Positions 18,194-26,428 of a stretch of 64,000 bases of DNA are shown one piece after another. Numbering within the stretch: position 1 is the first letter of the stretch; each line of letters begins with the position of its first letter. Made by a program: the position numbers and the translations under genes. The stretch lies in assembly GCF_008693385.1 (NCBI RefSeq), contig NZ_CP044065.1:2914001-2978000 (forward strand), read 5' to 3'. The notes beneath the pieces were generated by a model. That model did no database searches. It had not been told where the DNA came from and saw only the letters and a list, made by a program, of their open reading frames with translations. This DNA is from Cupriavidus pauculus. GTDB taxonomy: Bacteria > Pseudomonadota > Gammaproteobacteria > Burkholderiales > Burkholderiaceae.

Positions 18194-19048
18194 ATGCAGA
18201 TCAAGACAGTGGGCATCGTCGGTGCCGGCACCATGGGCAATGGCATCGCGCAGGCATGCGCGGTGGCGGGACTCGATGTGGTGATGGTCGATATCAACGA
18301 TGCTGCCGTGCAGAAGGGCATCGCGACGGTAGCGGGCAGCCTGGACCGGCTGATCAAGAAGGAAAAGGCCACCGAGGCGGACAAGACGGCCGCGCTGTCG
18401 CGCATCCAGGGCAGCACCGCCTACGATGACCTCAAGCGCGCCGATATCGTCATCGAGGCCGCTACCGAGAACCACGAGCTCAAGATCCGGATCCTGAAGC
18501 AGATCGATGCGCTGGTGGGCGACGGCGTGATCATCGCATCGAACACGTCGTCGATCTCGATCACGAAGCTCGCCGCTGCCACCGGCCGCGCCGATCGCTT
18601 CATCGGCATGCACTTCTTCAACCCGGTGCCGATGATGGCACTGGTCGAGCTGATCCGCGGGCTGGCGACGAGCGACGCCACGCACGCGGCCGTGGAAGAC
18701 CTCGCGAAGCGCCTCGGCAAGTATCCGATCACGGTGAAGAACAGCCCGGGCTTCGTCGTGAACCGCATTCTCTGCCCGATGATCAACGAGGCGTTCTGCG
18801 TGCTCGGCGAAGGCCTGGCATCGGCGGAAGAGATCGACGAAGGGATGAAGCTCGGCTGCAATCATCCGATCGGCCCGCTCGCGCTCGCCGACATGATCGG
18901 CCTCGACACGATGCTGGCCGTGATGGAAGTGCTGTACACCGAGTTCGCCGATCCGAAGTACCGGCCGGCGATGCTGTTGCGCGAGATGGTGGCGGCCGGG
19001 TATCTCGGCCGCAAGACCGGACGCGGGGCTTACGTGTATAGCAAGTAA
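18194..19048 (+). CDS. 3-hydroxybutyryl-CoA dehydrogenase
   Basis: This is an NAD(P)-dependent 3-hydroxyacyl-CoA dehydrogenase of the PaaH/Hbd type, which oxidises (S)-3-hydroxybutyryl-CoA to acetoacetyl-CoA. The N-terminal Rossmann motif is GIVGAGTMGNGIAQACA. The catalytic His is in IGMHFFNPVPMM (about residue 140) and the paired Glu is in the preceding IEAATEN region. The C-terminal domain has the family NRILCPMINEA. The length of 284 residues is standard. Placed after icmF and the HIT gene, it would process butyryl-CoA produced by the mutase, after a dehydrogenase and hydratase encoded elsewhere. A terminator follows. Confidence 0.92.
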   Translation: MQIKTVGIVGAGTMGNGIAQACAVAGLDVVMVDINDAAVQKGIATVAGSLDRLIKKEKATEADKTAALSRIQGSTAYDDLKRADIVIEAATENHELKIRILKQIDALVGDGVIIASNTSSISITKLAAATGRADRFIGMHFFNPVPMMALVELIRGLATSDATHAAVEDLAKRLGKYPITVKNSPGFVVNRILCPMINEAFCVLGEGLASAEEIDEGMKLGCNHPIGPLALADMIGLDTMLAVMEVLYTEFADPKYRPAMLLREMVAAGYLGRKTGRGAYVYSK

Positions 19049-19084
19049 GCAGCAAGTCATCGCCAGCTTGCCGAAAGCGCAAGG

Positions 19085-19124
19085 AAAGGCCGGGCGGGAG
19101 CCTCGACTCCACCCGGCCTTTTTT
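19085..19124 (+). terminator. Rho-independent terminator
   Basis: AAAGGCCGGG (19085-19094) pairs with CCCGGCCTTT (19112-19121) and is followed by TTTTT to 19124. It ends the icmF-HIT-dehydrogenase unit and faces the 3' end of the convergent Bug receptor gene. Confidence 0.85.
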
Positions 19125-19136
19125 ACGCCCCCCGCT

Positions 19137-20120
19137 TCAATCGACCTGCGCGTTGCTCTTCTTCACGACCTCGGTCCACTTGCGGACCTCGCCATCCACG
19201 AATCCCTGCAACTGCCCGGGCTCCAGGGTGTTCGCCTCCAATCCCTGCGCGGCCAGTTGCTGATGCACGGTGGGATCCTGCAGCACGTTCGACACGGTCT
19301 GCAGCAGCCTGGTGCGCGTGCCCGCATCGAGACCCGCGGGCGCCGCGAGGATAAACCATGCGGTCAGGTCGAAGCCCGGATAGCCCGACTCCGCGACGGT
19401 CGGCACGTTCGGTGCCGCGGACGAGCGGCGCTGGCTGCTGACAGCCAGTGCGCGCAGCTTGTTCGCCTTCAGGTACGGCAGTACCGCCACCGGATGGTAG
19501 AACATGAAATCGACCTGTCCGCCCAGCACCGCGGTCAGTGCCTGCCCACCCTCCTTGAACGGCACGTGCGTCATGTTCACGCCCGCCATCGACTTGAGCA
19601 GTTCGCCCGCGAGATGGCCCGAGGTGCCGTTGCCGGCGGACCCGAACGACAGCTTGTCCGGGTTGGCCTTCGCATATGCCACGAGTTCCGCGAGGTTCTT
19701 GTAGGGTGCCTCGGCCCGGACGACGAGCAGCGTCGGCGTGTAGCCCGGCATGCCCAGGTACGTGAAGTCCTTGTCGGGGTCATACGGCAGTTTGCGGTAC
19801 AGCGCCTTGTTGATCGCGTGCGTGCCCACGGTGCCGAGCGTGATCGTGTAGCCGTCGGCCTTCGACTTGGCCACGAAGTCGGTGCCGATGGCACCGCCCG
19901 CGCCCGCGCGGTTCTCCACCACGACGGGCTGGCCGAGCTTCTTCGCCATGCCTTCGCCGACCACGCGTGCGATCAGGTCGGTCGAGGTGCCGCCGCCGAA
20001 CGGAACGATCATGCGGATCGGCCGGTTGGGATAGTCGTCGGCGTGTGCCGGCAGGTGGGCAAAGCCGGTTGCCAGCAGCAATGCGGCGAGCGCCGCCCGT
20101 AGCGTCTTCGTCTTGTACAT
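19137..20120 (-). CDS. Bug-family (TctC-like) periplasmic solute receptor
   Basis: This is a periplasmic binding protein of the Bug family, the receptor type of tripartite tricarboxylate transporters. A signal peptide spans about residues 1-27 (AALAALLLATGFAHLPAHA). The mature start YPNRPIRMIVPFGGGTSTDLIAR is the family hallmark, with GAGGAIGTDFVAKSKADGYT as the ligand-binding loop region (cited in parts). It is 327 residues. It is the last gene of a three-gene minus-strand unit with a CoA-transferase and a citryl-CoA lyase-like enzyme, which suggests a di- or tricarboxylate ligand. No TctA or TctB membrane gene is present here, as is usual for the expanded Bug family. Confidence 0.92.
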   Translation of the reverse strand: MYKTKTLRAALAALLLATGFAHLPAHADDYPNRPIRMIVPFGGGTSTDLIARVVGEGMAKKLGQPVVVENRAGAGGAIGTDFVAKSKADGYTITLGTVGTHAINKALYRKLPYDPDKDFTYLGMPGYTPTLLVVRAEAPYKNLAELVAYAKANPDKLSFGSAGNGTSGHLAGELLKSMAGVNMTHVPFKEGGQALTAVLGGQVDFMFYHPVAVLPYLKANKLRALAVSSQRRSSAAPNVPTVAESGYPGFDLTAWFILAAPAGLDAGTRTRLLQTVSNVLQDPTVHQQLAAQGLEANTLEPGQLQGFVDGEVRKWTEVVKKSNAQVD

Positions 20121-20157
20121 GTCTCCTCCGTCTGGCGGTGGTTTTATCGAGTCGTTC

Positions 20158-21300
20158 TTATTGGGTACGGCTTTTCAGCTGCGCGCGAATCTCCTCGTCA
20201 TGCTCTCCCAGCAGCGGCGGCGCCGTGACGTCCAGTGCGCGCTCGCCGTCGAACGACACCGGGCTGCGCACCGTGCGGAATTCGCCTAGCGTCGGATGGT
20301 GGCCCGTGACCAGCAACTCCAGATGCCGGGCCTGCGGATCCTCGAGCGCCTCGCTCGTGTCGTACATCGGCGCATGGGGTACGTCCTCCGCTTCGAGCCG
20401 CGCGCACCATTCCGCGCGCGGATGCCGGCGGAACAGCTCGCCGAGCAGATCGATCAGTACTTCCTGATTGTCGATACGCGCCTTGCGCGAGGCGAAGCGC
20501 GGATCCTGGAAGAGGTCCGGCCGCTCGATCGCGTTGGCCAGCCCCTGCCAGAACTTCTCTGGCGACGACATATGGAGCGCCACCCATTTGCCGTCCGCGC
20601 ATTCGAGCACATACGACTGCGACACGCTCGGGCGGCTATAGGGGCCCATCACCTCCCCCGCGGAATAGTAATGCGTGAAGGCGTCGAGGTTGAAGTGGCT
20701 CATCGCCTCGAGCATCGACACCTCGACCTTGCGGCCGACGCCCGTGCGCTGGCGCTCGTACAGCGCGCCGAGAATGCCATAGGTCGCGTAGAAACCCGTC
20801 ATCGAATCGGCGATTGCCGGGCCCACCACGCGCGGATTGGCCGGATTCACGAGCAGGTTCAGGAAGCCGCTCGCGGCCTGGGCCACGGTATCGTAGCTCG
20901 GGCGCGTGGCGGCCGGGCCCGTCGCGCCAAACCCGCTGATGGCGCAATAGATCAGCCGCGGATTGATCTCGCGCAGGCGCGCCTCGCCAGCATTGAGCCG
21001 CTCGGCCGCGCCGGGGCGGAAGTTCTGGATATAGACGTCGGCCTCGCGAATCAGCGCGTCGAACACTTCGAGGTCGTCGGGGTTCTTGGTGTTGAGCGTG
21101 AGGCTGCGCTTGTTGCGGTTGTACGTCTGGAAGTGCGGACTGTAGAGCCCGCCCTCGAACGCGCGAAACGGGTCGCCGGTCTCGGGCTGTTCGATCTTGA
21201 TGACGTCGGCACCGAGGTCGCCCAGCAGCATCCCGCATGCGGGGCCCGTGATAAAGGTGCCTTGTTCGAGGACCTTGAGGCCCGCGAGGACTTTGGTCAT
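20158..21300 (-). CDS. Class III CoA-transferase (CaiB/BaiF family)
   Basis: This is a family III CoA-transferase, which moves CoA between an acyl-CoA donor and a carboxylic acid. The N-terminus has VLEQGTFITGPACGMLLGDLGADVIKIEQ (read in parts: TFITGPACGMLLGDLGADV), and YNRNKRSLTLN and the following LKN-like segment are conserved; the catalytic Asp lies in the region after TGFYATYG. The start is ATG 21300, giving 380 residues. The upstream open frame in the same phase belongs to no gene. It is 11 bases from the citryl-CoA lyase-like gene, so the two are probably translationally linked. Its acid substrate is likely that carried by the adjacent Bug receptor; succinyl-CoA or acetyl-CoA donor unknown. 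Confidence 0.88.
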   Translation of the reverse strand: MTKVLAGLKVLEQGTFITGPACGMLLGDLGADVIKIEQPETGDPFRAFEGGLYSPHFQTYNRNKRSLTLNTKNPDDLEVFDALIREADVYIQNFRPGAAERLNAGEARLREINPRLIYCAISGFGATGPAATRPSYDTVAQAASGFLNLLVNPANPRVVGPAIADSMTGFYATYGILGALYERQRTGVGRKVEVSMLEAMSHFNLDAFTHYYSAGEVMGPYSRPSVSQSYVLECADGKWVALHMSSPEKFWQGLANAIERPDLFQDPRFASRKARIDNQEVLIDLLGELFRRHPRAEWCARLEAEDVPHAPMYDTSEALEDPQARHLELLVTGHHPTLGEFRTVRSPVSFDGERALDVTAPPLLGEHDEEIRAQLKSRTQ

Positions 21301-21311
21301 GAATGCTCCCC

Positions 21312-22118
21312 TCAGGCCTGCGGGTCGAAGCCGGCCGGCGTACTGCCCGTGTAGACGAGTTCGCGCGTGGCCTGGTACGACAGCGCGAAGCCGATCGAGT
21401 GGCGCAGCTCCTCGCTCAGGTGGGCAATCAGGCCGCCCGTACGCGCGAGGATCGGCACGCCCTTGAGCGCGTTCAGCGGAAAGCCGACGCCGAGCAGCAC
21501 GGCCGGAATCGCGGCCGAAACGTTGAGGCGCAGGTCCTTGCCGACGATATCGGGAATCACGGTTTCGATCGCTTCGGCGATATCGACGTAGACGGTGTCG
21601 GCACCGGCTTCGCGTGCCACCGCGAACAGCGCGGCCACACGCGGGTCGCGCGACTTGTGCACCGGATGGCCGTAGCCGGGAATGGCGCGGCGTTCGGCGC
21701 GATAGGCCGTGATCACGGCGCGCGCGGCGTCCTCGATCGACTCCCCTTTCTGCACCCGCTGCCAGACCTCGTGGAGCATGATGCCCGCGGTCTCCGATGC
21801 GCCGAGGATGACCGAGCCGCAGCCGAGAATCCCCGCGGCCACCGCGCCCTGCAGCGCGTCCGGTGCCGCGGCAAGCGTCATGCGGCTCGCCTGCACGCTC
21901 GGCACGAGGCCGTGCTCGGCAATCGCGACGAGCGTGGCGTCGATGACGCGCACGGCCGCGCGCGTGGGGCGCTCGCCCGTGACGAGGAAGCAGAAGTATT
22001 CGGTAAAGCTCAGCTTGCCGATCAGGTCCTGGCACAGGTCGGCGCCGCGCACGACGATGGTTTCGGTGTTGGAAGTGCAGATCGCGGTACGCGGAACGGT
22101 TTCCTTGCCAATCTTCAT
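21312..22118 (-). CDS. Citryl-CoA lyase-like protein (short citrate synthase fold)
   Basis: This is a 268-residue member of the short citrate-synthase-fold family, to which citryl-CoA lyases belong (citryl-CoA to acetyl-CoA and oxaloacetate). Full citrate synthases are about 430 residues. Visible family elements are FTEYFCFLVTGERPT near the N-terminus, GCGSVILGASETAGIML with the conserved Gly/Ala-rich turn, and the catalytic-His region RAIPGYGHPVHKSRDPR. It is first in the minus-strand unit, ahead of a class III CoA-transferase. The pair could activate and cleave citrate or a citramalate-like acid. A divergent LysR gene lies 127 bases upstream. The exact acyl-CoA cleaved is not established. 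Confidence 0.8.
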   Translation of the reverse strand: MKIGKETVPRTAICTSNTETIVVRGADLCQDLIGKLSFTEYFCFLVTGERPTRAAVRVIDATLVAIAEHGLVPSVQASRMTLAAAPDALQGAVAAGILGCGSVILGASETAGIMLHEVWQRVQKGESIEDAARAVITAYRAERRAIPGYGHPVHKSRDPRVAALFAVAREAGADTVYVDIAEAIETVIPDIVGKDLRLNVSAAIPAVLLGVGFPLNALKGVPILARTGGLIAHLSEELRHSIGFALSYQATRELVYTGSTPAGFDPQA

Positions 22119-22170
22119 GGCGACTGTCTCCTGATGGATCTCGTAGTAGTGGCTGCCAGTCTATGAGCTC

Positions 22171-22212
22171 CGATGCACAGATAACAGTGATGAATTTCTC
22201 TGCTATGCATCG
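22171..22212. promoter_or_regulatory. Candidate LysR operator in the divergent citryl-CoA lyase / LysR gap
   Basis: CGATGCA (22171-22177) and TGCATCG (22206-22212) form an interrupted inverted repeat in the AT-rich divergent gap. The spaced half-sites flank ATAAC and GCTAT elements of T-N11-A character, the usual look of a LysR site. Assignment to the adjacent LysR gene is inferred from position. Confidence 0.4.
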
Positions 22213-22245
22213 ACAGCATCGATAACGGCGCAGTAAGATCGCGGC

Positions 22246-23160
22246 ATGGAACTCCGACACCTTCGCTACTTCGAGGCGCTGGCCGATACGCTGAGCTTTA
22301 CGCGCGCGGCCGAGCGCATGCACGTGACGCAGTCCACGCTGTCGCATCAGATCCGGCAGCTGGAGGAAGAGATCGGGCAGGCGCTGTTCAACCGCATCGG
22401 CAAGCGCGTGACGATGACCGAGGCGGGCGAGACGCTGCTGCTCCATATCGGCCCCGCATTGCGGCAGGTCGATCTCGCCCTCCATGCGGTGCGCGACGAG
22501 CAGGGTCCCGTGGCCGGCGAGATTCGCGTGGGGGCCACGCACAGCTTCAATATCCGGCTGATTCCGCAGTGCGTGTCGTCGTTCCTCACGCGCTACCCGT
22601 CCGTGCGCGTGATCGTGGAGGAATTGTCGGCCGCGGAGATCACGGCACGGCTCGCAAGCGGGGACCTCGACCTCGGCGTGTCGTATCGTCCCGCCCAGAC
22701 CGATGCGTTGCGATTCGAGCCGCTGTACAACGAGGAGCTGAAGCTCGTGGTGGGCGCGCACCACCCGATGGCGAACCGCCGGCGCGCGCGCATGGTGGAG
22801 CTGCACGGCCTGCGCATGGTGCTGCTGCCGCAGTACTTCGCCACGCGGCAACTGCTCGACGAATGCTTCCGCGCGGCGGGCGCGGAGCCACTGGTCATCG
22901 CGGAACTGAATTCGATCGCGCCGATGCTCGAGCTCGTACGGCAGGCGACGGGGGGATCGGCGGGGGGATTGGATATTGCGGCGGTGATCGGCGAGTCGGC
23001 CGACCTCGGCAACGAGGACCTGCGCTTTATACCGCTGGAGAGTCCGACGCCGCAGCGCACGCCGGGGCTGCTGTGGCGGCGCGGCGCGCCGCGTGCGGTG
23101 CCGGTGAAGTATTTCGCGACGGCCGTGCGGCGCGTCGTGGAGTCGATGGAGAAACGATAG
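22246..23160 (+). CDS. LysR-family transcriptional regulator
   Basis: This is a 304-residue LysR-type regulator. The N-terminal helix-turn-helix is HLRYFEALADTLSFTRAAERMHVTQSTLSHQIRQLEEEIG (seen in parts, e.g. TRAAERMHVTQSTLSHQ). The effector domain runs from about residue 90 (GEIRVGATHSFNIRLIPQCV). Sequence features resemble the CynR/CbbR-like group. It is divergent from the citryl-CoA lyase-CoA-transferase-Bug operon and is therefore the likely regulator of that operon. The co-inducer would be the transported acid or its CoA ester. Confidence 0.92.
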   Translation: MELRHLRYFEALADTLSFTRAAERMHVTQSTLSHQIRQLEEEIGQALFNRIGKRVTMTEAGETLLLHIGPALRQVDLALHAVRDEQGPVAGEIRVGATHSFNIRLIPQCVSSFLTRYPSVRVIVEELSAAEITARLASGDLDLGVSYRPAQTDALRFEPLYNEELKLVVGAHHPMANRRRARMVELHGLRMVLLPQYFATRQLLDECFRAAGAEPLVIAELNSIAPMLELVRQATGGSAGGLDIAAVIGESADLGNEDLRFIPLESPTPQRTPGLLWRRGAPRAVPVKYFATAVRRVVESMEKR

Positions 23161-23201
23161 GCCCTCTCGCGACCCTCTCGCCTCGAACGGCGGGAGGGCC
23201 T
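23159..23201. terminator. Hairpin between convergent genes
   Basis: AGGCCCTCTCGC (23159-23170) pairs, with one mismatch, with GCGGGAGGGCCT (23190-23201). It begins at the LysR stop codon and faces the mmsA 3' end. There is no T-run, so it may be a weak or rho-assisted bidirectional terminator. Confidence 0.4.
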
Positions 23202-23232
23202 CAAGCGATCGGTCGCCCCGTCGCCCGGTCTA

Positions 23233-24750
23233 TTACTTCGCCACGGGCATCGTGAATTCCGCGCCCTTGGCGATGCTGTCCGGCCAGCGCTGCATCACGC
23301 TCTTGTAGCGCGTGTAGAAGCGCACGCCTTCCTCGCCGTAGGCGTGGTGATCGCCGAACAGCGAGCGCTTCCAGCCGCCGAACGAGTGCCATGCCATCGG
23401 GACCGGAATCGGCACGTTGATACCGACCATGCCCACCTGGATCTGCCGCGCGAAGGCGCGGGCGATACCGCCGTCGCTCGTGTAGCAAGACACGCCGTTG
23501 CCGAACTCGTGCGCATTGATCAGCGACACGGCCTCCGCAAAGTCGTCCACGCGCACCACCGACAGCACGGGCCCGAAGATCTCTTCCTTGTAGATCGTCA
23601 TGTCCGGCTTGACGTGGTCGAACAGCGTGCCGCCGACGAAGAAGCCCTTGTCGTGCCCCTCGACCTTGTGGCCGCGGCCATCGGTCACGAGCGTCGCACC
23701 CTCTTCCACGCCCTTGGCGATATAACCCTCCACCTTCGCCTTGTGCACGCCGGTCACGAGCGGCCCCATCTCGGCATCGGCCTCCATGCCGTTGCGGATC
23801 TTCAGCGCCTTCGCGCGTTCCGCCAGACGCGGCACGAGCTTGTCCGCCACGTCGCCGACGGCCACCGCGACCGAGATCGCCATGCAACGCTCGCCGGCCG
23901 AGCCGTAGGCCGCGCCGATCAGCGCATCCACGGCCTGGTCGAGGTCGGCATCGGGCATCACCACGAGGTGGTTCTTCGCGCCGCCCAGGGCCTGCACGCG
24001 CTTGCCGTGCTTCGTGCCTTCCGTGTAGATGTACTCGGCGATCGGCGTCGAGCCCACGAACGACAGCGCCTGCACGTCCGGATGCGCGAGCAGCGCATCG
24101 ACGGCCTGCTTGTCGCCCTGCACGACATTGAACACGCCATCGGGCAGGCCAGCCTGCTTGAGCAGGTCGGCGATCAGCAGGCTCGGCGACGGATCGCGCT
24201 CGCTCGGCTTGAGCACGAACGTGTTGCCGCAGGCCAGCGCGACCGGGAACATCCACATCGGCACCATCACCGGGAAGTTGAACGGCGTGATGCCGGCCAC
24301 CACGCCGAGCGGCTGGCGCAGGTTCCAGTTGTCGATGCCGCCGCCGATGTTGTCGGTGAAGTCGGTCTTCAGCAGATTGGGAATGCCGCACGCGAATTCC
24401 ACCACCTCGATACCGCGCGTGACTTCGCCCTTCGCATCCGAGAACACCTTGCCGTGTTCACGCGTGATCAGCGCGGCCAGGTCGTCGTGATGCCTGTCGA
24501 GCAGCTCCTTGAACTTGAACAGGATGCGCGCGCGGCGCAGCGGCGGCGTCTCCGCCCATGCCGGCGCGGCGGCCTTGGCCGCAGCCACGGCCGCATCCAC
24601 GTCGGCGGCGGAGCCGAGCGCGACGCGGGCCGCGACTTCACCGGTGGCCGGATTGAAGACGTCACTGAAGCGGTCGCTGCCGGCCTGCCTGATGGCACCA
24701 CCGATGTAGTGATGGATCTCGGTGATCTGCTTGTTTTCTGCGATGTTCAC
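23233..24750 (-). CDS. mmsA: CoA-acylating methylmalonate-semialdehyde dehydrogenase
   Basis: MmsA oxidises methylmalonate semialdehyde or malonate semialdehyde to propionyl-CoA or acetyl-CoA with NAD and CoA, releasing CO2. It shows [21 protein letters not shown] (cited as [14 protein letters not shown]), the catalytic cysteine in [17 protein letters not shown] (about residue 287), and the C-terminal [21 protein letters not shown]. The [15 protein letters not shown] loop is intact. The length of 505 residues is normal. It follows the omega-aminotransferase gene by 24 bases on the same strand, so malonate semialdehyde from beta-alanine is the obvious substrate in this operon. Confidence 0.93.
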   Translation of the reverse strand: MNIAENKQITEIHHYIGGAIRQAGSDRFSDVFNPATGEVAARVALGSAADVDAAVAAAKAAAPAWAETPPLRRARILFKFKELLDRHHDDLAALITREHGKVFSDAKGEVTRGIEVVEFACGIPNLLKTDFTDNIGGGIDNWNLRQPLGVVAGITPFNFPVMVPMWMFPVALACGNTFVLKPSERDPSPSLLIADLLKQAGLPDGVFNVVQGDKQAVDALLAHPDVQALSFVGSTPIAEYIYTEGTKHGKRVQALGGAKNHLVVMPDADLDQAVDALIGAAYGSAGERCMAISVAVAVGDVADKLVPRLAERAKALKIRNGMEADAEMGPLVTGVHKAKVEGYIAKGVEEGATLVTDGRGHKVEGHDKGFFVGGTLFDHVKPDMTIYKEEIFGPVLSVVRVDDFAEAVSLINAHEFGNGVSCYTSDGGIARAFARQIQVGMVGINVPIPVPMAWHSFGGWKRSLFGDHHAYGEEGVRFYTRYKSVMQRWPDSIAKGAEFTMPVAK

Positions 24751-24774
24751 TGCGATGTCCCCTCGGTTTCCTGA

Positions 24775-26106
24775 TTACTTCACGTCCTGCAGCGCTTCGC
24801 GCACGGTGTCGAACAGCTGGCCGATCTCCGCTTCGGAGATGATCAGCGGCGGCGAGAACGCGAGGATGTCGCCCGTGTAGCGGATGAGCACGCCGCGCTC
24901 GAAGCATTTGACGAACGCTTCGTAGCCGCGCGCACCCGGCGCGCCCGGACGCGACTCGAGTTCGACGCCGGCCATCAGGCCAAGGTTGCGGATGTCCTTC
25001 ACGTACGGCGCGCCACGCAGCCCATGCACGGCGGCCTCGAACTTCGGCGCCATCTCGGCCGCGCGTTCGAACAGCTTGTCGCGCTTGTACAGGTCGATGG
25101 CGGCAATCGCGGCCGCGCAGGCGAGCGGGTGGCCCGAGTACGTGTAGCCGTGCGGCAGCTCGATGGCGCCGGGACCGGCACCGTTGACGACCGCGTCATG
25201 CACCTCGCGGCGCACCGCCACCGCGCCCATCGGCACCGCGGCGTTGTTGATGGCCTTGGCCATCGTGATCAAGTCCGGCGTGACGTTCAGGCGCTCGGCG
25301 GCGGTGGCGGCACCGAGGCGGCCGAATGCGGTGATCACTTCGTCGAAGATCAGCAGGATGCCGTGCTTGCTCGTGATCTCGCGCAGCTTTTCCAGATAGC
25401 CGACCGGCGGGATCACCACGCCCGTGGAGCCGGCCACCGGCTCGACGATCACGGCCGCGACGTTCGACGGATCGTGCAGCGCCAGAATGCGCTCGAGGTC
25501 TTCGGCAAGGTGCGCGCCCCATTGCGGCTGGCCCTTCGAATAGCCGGCTTCGGCGATGTTCAGCGTGGCGGGCAGATGGTCCGTGTTCGGCATCACGTTG
25601 GCCGACCAGATCTTGCGGTTCGGTCCGATACCGCCAACGCCCATGCCGCCGAAGCCCACGCCGTGATAGCCGCGCTCGCGGCCGATGATCTTCACGCGCT
25701 GGCCTTCGCCGCGTGCGCGGTGGTACGCCAGTGCGATCTTCAGCGCCGTATCGACGGACTCGGAACCCGAGTTCGTGAAGAAGATGCGGTCGAGACCCTT
25801 CGGCATGAGGGCGGCGACCTTGGTCGCGGCTTCGAACTCGAGCGGATGGCCCATCTGGAACGGCGGCGCGTAGTCGAGCGTGGCGGCCTGCTGGGCGATC
25901 GCTTCCACGATCTCCTTGCGGCCGTGGCCCGCGGCCACGCACCACAGGCCCGCGCAACCGTCGAGCACCTGACGGCCGTCATGGGTCGTGTAGTACATGC
26001 CGCTCGCCGAGGCCAGCAGGCGCGGCGCGGCCTTGTACTGGCGATTGGCGGTAAACGGCATCCACAGCGCTTCGAGGTCGGGGATCACGGTCTTGGCGGC
26101 GTCCAT
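24775..26106 (-). CDS. Omega-amino acid--pyruvate (beta-alanine) aminotransferase
   Basis: This is a class III aminotransferase (PLP fold type I) of the beta-alanine:pyruvate branch. FTNSGSESVDTALKIAL binds the PLP phosphate, IFDEVITAFGRLG contains the Asp that contacts the PLP nitrogen, and the Schiff-base lysine is in LITMAKAINNAAVPMGAV. The N-terminal ALWMPFTANRQYKAAPRLL is typical of the branch. It has 443 residues. It precedes mmsA in a two-gene operon, and a divergent MocR regulator lies upstream. Beta-alanine or a related omega-amine is the likely donor, but related enzymes also take taurine or putrescine. Confidence 0.9.
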   Translation of the reverse strand: MDAAKTVIPDLEALWMPFTANRQYKAAPRLLASASGMYYTTHDGRQVLDGCAGLWCVAAGHGRKEIVEAIAQQAATLDYAPPFQMGHPLEFEAATKVAALMPKGLDRIFFTNSGSESVDTALKIALAYHRARGEGQRVKIIGRERGYHGVGFGGMGVGGIGPNRKIWSANVMPNTDHLPATLNIAEAGYSKGQPQWGAHLAEDLERILALHDPSNVAAVIVEPVAGSTGVVIPPVGYLEKLREITSKHGILLIFDEVITAFGRLGAATAAERLNVTPDLITMAKAINNAAVPMGAVAVRREVHDAVVNGAGPGAIELPHGYTYSGHPLACAAAIAAIDLYKRDKLFERAAEMAPKFEAAVHGLRGAPYVKDIRNLGLMAGVELESRPGAPGARGYEAFVKCFERGVLIRYTGDILAFSPPLIISEAEIGQLFDTVREALQDVK

Positions 26107-26189
26107 AGCTTCTCCTGGTATCCGGTGTCGGTTCGGTTGCGGTTCGATTTCGATTCGGCCACTCTACCGGCGCGTGGCGGCCCGCAGAA

Positions 26190-26246
26190 TATACGGTCGC
26201 GAGTTCGCGCACTCACCGTACAGTTTAGGCTTTATGAACCGTACAG
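26190..26246. promoter_or_regulatory. Direct repeats in the aminotransferase / MocR divergent region
   Basis: ACCGTACAG occurs at 26215-26223 and again at 26238-26246, a 23-base (about two-turn) repeat distance. A related inverted copy (TATACGGT) lies at about 26190-26197. MocR regulators such as GabR bind spaced direct repeats between the regulator and its target, so these are likely operator sites. The 322-base gap 26107-26428 holds nothing else I can support. Confidence 0.5.
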
Positions 26247-26428
26247 GTATCTGTGCCCGCACGCTTCCCCGGCCTGGTGCACGCACGCGTTCGCACATCG
26301 CGAACCCGGCCAGCAGATGGGCCATTGCGGGCATACGGCCCGCTGCGCTGCACCATGACGATATCCTTCCCGCGCGCGCCCTAACCCCGCTAAACTGTGC
26401 AGGTCCCCAGACCGGAAAGCCGCCTTCG

